64,000 bases of DNA from Pseudeuparius sepicola (Eukaryota; Arthropoda; Insecta; Coleoptera; Anthribidae). Both the position numbers and the translations under genes were made by a program. The notes under the pieces are model-generated. The model did no database searches. It was not told the origin of the DNA and worked only from the letters and a program-made list of their open reading frames with translations. Positions 58,820 through 64,000 of the stretch are shown piece by piece. Position 1 is the stretch's first letter. Every line of letters starts with the position of its first letter. The stretch spans positions 26,390,647 to 26,454,646 of the forward strand of contig OY987298.1 in NCBI GenBank assembly GCA_963920635.1. The letters run 5' to 3'.

Positions 58820-59958
58820 ATGTCGTTAACGCCGCAAGTATTCGACGTGCACCGCACTCCAACCTTCGATGAGTCCATTCAGCGATTAGAGCAACGTACA
58901 TATTACCCGTTTGTGAAATCTTTTCTGAATAATGACATTGTGGAGATAACGATTAACCAAGGAGACACTTAGTTATTTATGTATGACGCTGCAATTTATA
59001 TCAAAGGACAAAATAGAGAAGAAAACGGGAACCGGGAAATGTAGTTTTGCTAATAATGGAGGTGCATTTCTCTTCGATTCGATTTCATATGAACTGAATG
59101 GAAACTGCAAGTTGGGCTGGTCCCACCAAACCTTTAAACGTAAATACCGATGGAACGTTCAGCTTGAGAATACCTCTGAAACATTTGTTCGGAATATTTA
59201 ACGATTATCAGTTGGCCACTTGTGGTAAACAGACATTAAGATTAATACGAGCTAGAAACGACAACAACTCTTTACTTCTGGAAGATGATCCTGCATCTGC
59301 TGCCGAATTGACGGCAGAAATAACAGTTTCCAATGTCGAGTTAAAAGTGAAACATATTCAACCTAGCGATTTCATTAGATTGGATCTGCTTCAGTCTATT
59401 AAACGTGATCGCCCTATAATTATACCGTATCGTAAATGGGAACTTCATGAACTGCCAAGTCTTACGGTCAATGCCAACAGAGAAATTTGGTCAGTCAAAA
59501 CTTCAATGGCCGTGTCGAGTCCTCGATACGTTATAGTAGGATTTCAAAGGAGTCGCAATGAAAATGCTAGAAAGGACCCTTCCGTATTCGATAATATCAA
59601 TATAGCGGATGTCAGATTGATTTTAAATGGTGAATATTTTCCTTTTGAACGGCTGAGATTGGATTTTAATGGCAATGACTATCTGGAGGCCTACCATAAT
59701 TACGTAGACTTTTGCTCTAGTTATATGAATGAGAGGCACCCCTTGCTTAGCTACACCGAATACAAAAATAACGCAGCTCTCTTCGTCATCGACTGTTCCC
59801 GACGAATAGAGTCCATGAAAAGCACCACGGTTGACGTAAAGTTGGACATCGAGAGTAACGAAGGATTTCCAGCCTCAACCCGAGCTTATTGTATTATTAT
59901 ACATGATAGTACCATCGAATATTTACCATTAAGTGAAGTAGTTAGGGAACTTATGTAG
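58820..59958 (+). pseudogene. Major capsid (double jelly-roll) gene, broken
   Basis: Start MSLTPQVFDVHRTPTFDESI, continuing RTYYPFVKSFLNN, is characteristic of Polinton/adintovirus major capsid proteins. An in-frame TAG lies at 58970. The following segment continues in the same frame (MYDAA), then changes frame at about 59000-59020 into one with GKCSFANNGGAFLFDSISYE (to about 59100). It changes again into the long frame 59098-59958 with FSLRIPLKHLFGIFNDYQLA, LNGEYFPFERLRLDFNGNDY and, near the end, TTVDVKLDIES. The middle junction at about 59100 also seems to lack sequence relative to the family, so an internal deletion is likely. At least one nonsense and two frame breaks make a functional product unlikely. 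Confidence 0.78.
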
Positions 59959-60015
59959 TTTAATTTTAAGGAGAGTTTTTTAGGTGTAAGTTATTATTGT
60001 ACTTGTACTTGACCT

Positions 60016-60021
60016 AATAAA
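60016..60021 (+). terminator. Poly(A) signal after capsid gene
   Basis: AATAAA 58 nt after the capsid stop codon at 59958, followed by further AATAAA-like words in AT-rich sequence. Confidence 0.5.
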
Positions 60022-60123
60022 ATAACAAAAATAAAATATCGGTGTTTCCTTTCCCCCTCCCATTATCATACATTTTCCGAAATCGATAAATAAAGTGGAT
60101 GGGGTAGACAGATCCCCATTAAG

Positions 60124-60336
60124 ATGAAGGTCGCCGTAGTGGACGCACAGGGATTTATGATAGACGGGCGTTTCTGTCCTAAAGAGCTGACAATAAAAGT
60201 TAACGATGAAACTTTACATATTCTTATAAGACCTCTGAAAGCCTTTAGTGATCTCAACGAACGCGACAAAAGACAAGTGCGGTATTTGGAGAAAAATCGT
60301 GCATCCAATGTGGATGTGCAGTTTCATAAATTGTGA
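60124..60336 (+). CDS. Short exonuclease-like N-terminus (truncated?)
   Basis: A 70-residue open frame, MKVAVVDAQGFMIDGRFCPK then ELTIKV, ILIRPLKAF and ERDKRQVRYLEKN. The V-D-x-Q-G-F and F-x-P-K-E words resemble the start of a family of RNase H-fold/exonuclease-like proteins common in arthropod genomes and large DNA elements; the first Asp would be the first metal ligand. The rest of that family is absent, so this is either a truncated gene or a short regulator. GATAAATAAAG at 60082-60092, about 40 nt upstream, could be its TATA element. Confidence 0.4.
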   Translation: MKVAVVDAQGFMIDGRFCPKELTIKVNDETLHILIRPLKAFSDLNERDKRQVRYLEKNRASNVDVQFHKL

Positions 60337-60426
60337 GAAATTATTTGCCTGGCTCGGTAGTGGGAGGCAGGCGCCTCCCATTAGGATTCCCCCCACCACA
60401 AACGCCTCCCACTTCTGTTTCATATC

Positions 60427-60464
60427 TATTTAAACACAGCGAGCATGTCCCTACTGTGTATAAA
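60427..60464 (+). promoter_or_regulatory. TATA-like element, IAP gene
   Basis: TATTTAAA at 60427-60434 lies 38 nt before the IAP start codon at 60465. CTACTGTG near 60451 is a weak initiator candidate. GTATAAA sits immediately before the ATG. Confidence 0.45.
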
Positions 60465-60971
60465 ATGGAAGAAGTGTGTGACTATAGAAACCGAAATGAT
60501 AGATTGAAATCTTTCGCGAAGTGGTCAAATGCGTCGATTTCCCCAATACAATTGGCTGAAGCGGGATTCCATTTCACAGATTATGAAGACGTGGTCAAGT
60601 GTCCATTTTGCTTCATAGAAGGCTACCGATGGGAAGAAGGCGACAATCCATTGCAAGACCACGAAAGTTGGAGCCCCAGTTGCCCTTTCATCCAAGCAAG
60701 TAATGTGGGACTTAATACGACGTTCGCGGATATTAAACCCTTGCCAGTGGTCGCAATACTACCAAACTCCGTCGTCGAAGATACCGTAGTTCGTCAACAT
60801 CAAACCGCATCAAAAAGTAATTTATGTAAAATTTGCTACACCAACGATATACAGGTTGTGATGATTCCCTGCGGACACGTAATGCTTTGCATAGAATGCG
60901 CACTTCAAATCTCCTCATGTCCTTTGTGCAGAACGATGGTACGTGAAAAAGTGCGTGTCTATCTACCATAA
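60465..60971 (+). CDS. BIR-RING inhibitor of apoptosis (IAP)
   Basis: A 168-residue IAP with one BIR and one C-terminal RING. The BIR at about 8-78 shows RNDRLKSFAKW, CPFC (46, 49), WEEGDNPLQDHESWSPSCPF with His66 and Cys73. The C3HC4 RING at about 121-156 shows CKIC, IPCGHVMLCIECA and CPLC, and the usual hydrophobic end VRVYLP follows. It would bind caspases or caspase adaptors in the cytosol and act as a ubiquitin E3, as in the compact IAPs of insect viruses. It is intact. I chose the ATG at 60465 because the open frame upstream (to 60333) is Pro/Gly-rich without domain and lies 5' of the TATA element. It was presumably captured from an insect or insect virus. Confidence 0.92.
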   Translation: MEEVCDYRNRNDRLKSFAKWSNASISPIQLAEAGFHFTDYEDVVKCPFCFIEGYRWEEGDNPLQDHESWSPSCPFIQASNVGLNTTFADIKPLPVVAILPNSVVEDTVVRQHQTASKSNLCKICYTNDIQVVMIPCGHVMLCIECALQISSCPLCRTMVREKVRVYLP

Positions 60972-60999
60972 GCTATTTATGTAGTAAATGTATAAAACA

Positions 61000-61005
61000 A
61001 ATAAA
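61000..61005 (+). terminator. Poly(A) signal after IAP
   Basis: AATAAA 29 nt after the IAP stop codon, followed by a T-rich stretch at 61022. Confidence 0.55.
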
Positions 61006-61047
61006 GTTTTAAAACAAAAACTTGTTTTTATTTTGGGGTCAGTCGTC

Positions 61048-61092
61048 TATAGTATATTGAGAAGTAGCACGCAGAATTTCTCAGTCGGCAAG
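61048..61092 (+). promoter_or_regulatory. TATA and CAGT initiator, ATPase gene
   Basis: TATAGTATATT at 61048-61058 is followed by TCAGTC at 61081-61086. The initiator A lies 30 nt after the second TATA and 10 nt before the ATG at 61093. Confidence 0.6.
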
Positions 61093-61760
61093 ATGCAAGT
61101 TCAGCAACAGCAAGTTTGTCTACCTATCGAAAATCTAGATGTCATACAAGGGGGTGCGGTAAAATCAAAACACGGTACCCTACTACCAGAGCAATCTTGT
61201 GCGGACCTAGCGGGTGTGGTAAAACGAACGCACTCCTTAGTTTGATTTTCAACGAAAACGGTCTGAAATTCGAAAATATCTACTTATATACCAAATCGTT
61301 GTACCAACCGAAATATCAATTATTGCAGGATGTAGTAAAAAAAGTCGATTGCATCGGCTTCTTTCCGTATACGATAAACGAGGACGTCATCGATCCGTCG
61401 GAAGCTCTAGAAAATTCGATATTCATATTTGATGATGTGGCCTGCGATAAACAGAATAAAATCAGAGAATTTTATTCGATGGGGCGACACAAGGCGGTGG
61501 ACGTCGCTTATCTATGTCAAACGTATTCGAAAATTCCAAAGCAACTCATACGCGATAATTGCAACGTGATCGTGTTATTTAAACAAGACGACGTAAATCT
61601 GAAACACGTTTATGAGGAACACGTGTCGCCAGACGTCACGTACGAAGATTTCAAAAAGCTGTGCTGTCAATGTTGGAACGACAGCTATGGCACTCTGGTC
61701 ATCGTTAAGGATTTTAGCCTGAGAAACGGGCGGTATAGGAAAGGCTTCGAAAGTATATAA
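61093..61760 (+). pseudogene. FtsK/HerA-type packaging ATPase, frame break near start
   Basis: This is the genome-packaging ATPase of Polinton/adintovirus-like elements. Walker A GPSGCGKTN lies at about 61209-61235, Walker B FIFDDV at about 61429, and a sensor-like CQTYSKIPKQLIRDNCNVIV follows. The catalytic part is open to the stop at 61760. The expected N-terminus, from ATG 61093 (MQVQQQQVCLPIENLDVIQG, then HGTLLP), is in a different frame from the Walker A motif. The frame changes between about 61181 and 61193. Without that start the long frame opens only at a TTG (61116). So the gene is broken by one frame change near residue 30, or the assembly has an error there. Confidence 0.8.
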
Positions 61761-61794
61761 GGCTGTGAGTAATTCTCTGACGTTAGTGGTCAAC
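61754..61794 (+). promoter_or_regulatory. TATA box overlapping ATPase stop
   Basis: TATATAAG at 61754-61761 covers the ATPase stop codon. TTAGTG at 61783-61788 is an initiator-like word, with its A 10 nt before the next ATG at 61795. Confidence 0.6.
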
Positions 61795-62807
61795 ATGCCG
61801 CTGACGTCAGAGGATCAAATTCTAAAAGCGCACCGCGCGAAGAAAATCAGTGAACTTGCACGGGCGATTAGAAAAAAACACACGGCTTTGAAGTTGGGGA
61901 AATTCGAGGAAGACGAGACGCTGGAAAAAATATTCAAACCAGTGACGCAATCTATCAAAATGTTGCAAATAAAAAAAGACATTCTAGACATCGAACCGAA
62001 GAAAGAAAAAACTAAGGTGGAACCTAAAAAAGAAGAAGAAATTGGGGAAAGCAGTGATACAAGAATACAGAAAAAAGTAGAAACATTAAAGCAACGGATT
62101 GAAAAGTTAAAAGGAGATTTTCCGAAACTTCCACCACACGTCGAAAAGGCAACGGCAGATTTTAGTCCGACACTGCCATCAGTCGAAGAGAAAAATGAAG
62201 AGGAAGAGGAGATTTTTGAAGATGTATCTCAGTATTCTCCTACCTAGAAGCATATCCGGAAACAGCTCGACCGTATATTCAAAAATATAACGCAAAGTCA
62301 CCCCAAATCGATTTTGTATACGGACCCAAGTATAGCGCAAGCGAATCAAAATGGACCTTGAGAAAAGAAACTTTAGATTTCGATAGAAAAACGTCGGAGA
62401 TAATCGTGGGTAGGAAGAGGTATAAAGGTACCAAAGGACTTTTCCAATTGATTTTTTATAACGATCCTCGAGCCAATTTGGTGGAGATGAAAAATTATAG
62501 TAAAATTCTAACTGAAACGTCGGTACATCTGAATAGCGCGGGTAAATTTAGAGGTTCATCTCGATATAAGTACACGAATGTTATTAAACCGTTACTAAAA
62601 CGCGGAGATGATGAGGGGGCAAGCGGTAAAGGTATGCGTCTCACTTATAACGAAATACCGGTGGAGTACATGTTTTGGAACGACGTCAACGAATTAGTTG
62701 ACAGATTGCGATTACTGGTGGCATCCAAAAACGCCGGCAACACGTCCCACGACAACAAAATCGTAGCCATTATAAACGAACTGAAGGAAGCTAAAGTCAT
62801 CAGATAA
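61795..62807 (+). pseudogene. DUF8207-like Polinton protein, frameshifted
   Basis: The N-terminal part (61795-62247) is a highly charged helical/coiled-coil region: AHRAKKISELARAIRKKHTA, then FEEDETLEKIFKPV, EPKKEK-rich stretches and a Glu-rich end. The C-terminal part is open in another frame from about 62241 to 62807. It has ASESKWTLRKETLDF, GRKRYKGTKGLFQLI, FRGSSRYKYTNVIKPL and VELVDRLRLLVASKNAGN-type text, which I recall as the C-terminal domain (DUF8207-like) common in insect Polinton-related proteins. One frame change at about 62235-62247 separates the two. The function of the family is unknown to me; it is probably a virion or DNA-associated protein. Confidence 0.65.
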
Positions 62808-62845
62808 CTTAGTCGCACCGAAGAAAGCGGTCAACAAATTTCGAT

Positions 62846-63787
62846 ATGAACTCCAAGTATACCAAGGAAAAAATTCAACTGATTAGGGAATTGCATAAAC
62901 CGATACGAAAAAAATACCCTAGGCGTAGAACTATTATTAAAGGTTTGGATGATCTTTGGCAAGCCGACCTAGGGCAGCTGGATCAGTACGCCAGCCGCAA
63001 TAGAAACTTTAAATTCATACTAGTCGTGATCGACTGCTTTTCCAAATTTGTCTGGTGCAAACCGTTAAAATCCAAGTCGGGAGAAGAAGTCACGAAGGCT
63101 TTCGCCGATATTCTCAAAAATTCCTCGGGGCGTCGACCTCGAAATCTCCAGACCGATCAAGGCAAGGAATTTTACAACTGTCATTTTAAGAAGTTATTGA
63201 ATACTTTTAACGTCAACCACTATAGCACGTTTAGCGACACGAAAGCGGCGATAGTAGAGAGAGTGATCCGCACCTTGAAAGAACAACTGTTCAAGTATTT
63301 CAGTTTAAGCGGCACGTACAAGTGGATCGATATTTTACCGACGCTAGTTGATGAATATAACGATAGGAGACATAGAACCATACGCATGAAACCTAAAGAT
63401 GTGAACACAACAAACGAACGGAACGTCCTTAACGCATCTTTCAATCACGTAAAGACTTTTGATAAACAAAAGTTTAAACTAGGTGACATAGTTAGGATCA
63501 GCAAAGTCAAGCACGTCTTTCAGAAGGGTTACACGCCCAACTGGACGACTGAAGTATTTAAAATCTCAAAAGTTCAAATTACGAACCCTCCCACATATCT
63601 CCTAGAAGATTTGAACGGAAGGCCTATCCAGGGGGGCTTTTACGCCGAGGAATTGCAAAAAACAGCTGATCCGGACGTCTATTTGGTAGAAAAGGTGTTG
63701 CGTAGAAAAGGAAAGAAGATTTTGGTCCGTTGGCTGGGGTTCGATAAGACCCACGACTCTTGGATAGACGCAACAGACGTCTTGTAG
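62846..63787 (+). CDS. Polinton integrase with chromodomain, intact
   Basis: A 313-residue c-type (retrovirus-like, rve) integrase that would insert the element into chromosomal DNA. Catalytic residues are Asp41 (LWQADLGQL), Asp104 (RNLQTDQGKEFY) and Glu138 (TKAAIVERVIRTLKEQ). An SH3-like part follows at about 205-245 (KFKLGDIVRISK). A C-terminal chromodomain lies at about 277-313 (DVYLVEKVLRRKGKKILVRW, then LGF and SWIDATDVL), likely steering insertion to modified histones. I see no N-terminal HHCC zinc finger; the protein starts with MNSKYTKEKIQLIRELH, followed by a basic linker. It has no stops or frame breaks. The ATG at 62846 follows the DUF8207-like gene by 38 nt. Confidence 0.93.
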   Translation: MNSKYTKEKIQLIRELHKPIRKKYPRRRTIIKGLDDLWQADLGQLDQYASRNRNFKFILVVIDCFSKFVWCKPLKSKSGEEVTKAFADILKNSSGRRPRNLQTDQGKEFYNCHFKKLLNTFNVNHYSTFSDTKAAIVERVIRTLKEQLFKYFSLSGTYKWIDILPTLVDEYNDRRHRTIRMKPKDVNTTNERNVLNASFNHVKTFDKQKFKLGDIVRISKVKHVFQKGYTPNWTTEVFKISKVQITNPPTYLLEDLNGRPIQGGFYAEELQKTADPDVYLVEKVLRRKGKKILVRWLGFDKTHDSWIDATDVL

Positions 63788-63800
63788 TAGTGGCGGAGCA

Positions 63801-64000
63801 TGGGTGACAGTAGTGGCTACGAATCTGACGCAGCCGGCGATGTCGACGACGTTCCACAGCAAACAACTCAAAGAGAGAGACTTCTTCTGTTGAAAACATG
63901 TTTTCATTTGGCACCTGGTCACGTATATACCGTACATTGTGGGTTGAGTCCACTACGAAGAATGCGTTATGACCATGGACCACGTGGAGTGGAAAGAACT
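63801..64000 (+). CDS. Open frame running off the window end
   Basis: ATG at 63801, 13 nt after the integrase stop, opens MGDSSGYESDAAGDVDDVPQ and stays open to the last base (66 complete codons). The start is acidic, the next part Arg/Leu-rich (RERLLLLKTCFHLAPG). No TATA or initiator is seen in front, unlike several neighbours. It could be the start of the next Polinton gene; I cannot identify it. Two minus-strand open frames overlapping it lack any motif. Confidence 0.4.

Larger units (their letters stand above)
56059..64000 (+). mobile_element. Maverick/Polinton (adintovirus-like) element, partial
   Basis: A run of intronless, tightly packed plus-strand genes matches the Polinton/adintovirus gene set: PLA2/minor virion protein, adenain-type protease, penton-like and double-jelly-roll-like capsid genes, FtsK/HerA-type packaging ATPase, DUF8207-like protein and c-type integrase with a chromodomain. 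The CpG-containing, less AT-rich composition differs from the host flanks. The left edge is not certain: I see no terminal inverted repeat or 6-bp target duplication, and the minisatellite may or may not belong. The right part, presumably with the protein-primed DNA polymerase B, lies beyond the window. Confidence 0.88.

Noticed and set aside
60333..60464. N-terminal extension of the IAP frame
   Set aside because: The first codon is not ATG. The segment is Pro/Gly-rich without domain, and it lies upstream of the TATA-like element at 60427; the ATG at 60465 starts the usual BIR context.
63602..63983. Minus-strand open frames of 111 and 119 codons
   Set aside because: Antisense shadows of the integrase end and the following frame; no motif and opposite to all genes of the element.

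Overview
This is a 64 kb piece of an AT-rich, transposon-laden insect chromosome. The arthropod assignment rests on three spliced host genes, insect-type mariner, P/THAP and Crypton-like relics, and a Maverick/Polinton (adintovirus-like) island. I cannot name the order or species.

Layout. (1) 684-10480 (+): the last four coding exons of the cohesin-loader gene MAU2, with transposons filling the introns. (2) 10.6-25 kb: a gene-poor transposon graveyard. It is nested: an intact DD37D-type mariner (18498-20435) sits in a degenerate repeat block (17605-22350), which sits between the arms of an older foldback element (16533-22790). (3) 25058-28876 (-): a complete HUS1 checkpoint-clamp gene. I read six coding exons and 281 residues, including an 84-nt intron with no stop codon. 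(4) 34058-51364 (-): an eight-exon gene for a 424-residue signal-peptide, single-pass membrane protein that I do not recognise. Its introns carry foldback elements, a LINE fragment and a three-copy repeat. (5) 52-56 kb: dispersed repeats, a Crypton-type tyrosine recombinase relic and a tRNA-headed SINE. (6) 56059-64000 (+): the left part of a Polinton/adintovirus-like element, cut off by the window end. It starts with an 11-copy 44-bp minisatellite. The genes that follow are a PLA2-domain minor virion protein, an adenain-type protease, a penton-like and a double-jelly-roll-like capsid gene (both broken), a short exonuclease-like N-terminus, a BIR-RING IAP, a packaging ATPase (frame broken near its start), a DUF8207-like protein (frame broken) and an intact integrase with a chromodomain.

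How it works together. The island encodes virion assembly (capsid proteins, maturation protease, packaging ATPase), probable endosome escape (PLA2), apoptosis control (IAP) and chromosomal integration (integrase). The most striking pattern is that several of its genes carry a compact TATA box plus CAGT-type initiator 4-12 nt before the ATG, sometimes inside the 3' end of the preceding gene. This looks like baculovirus-early or arthropod core promoters.

Much of the rest of the window is long-armed foldback elements with CAGGGTG-like ends and TA targets. Three of them still carry pieces of mariner-type transposase.

All calls were made by eye from the sequence. Exon boundaries rest on splice-site consensus, continuous phase and recalled family similarity, not on transcripts or searches.
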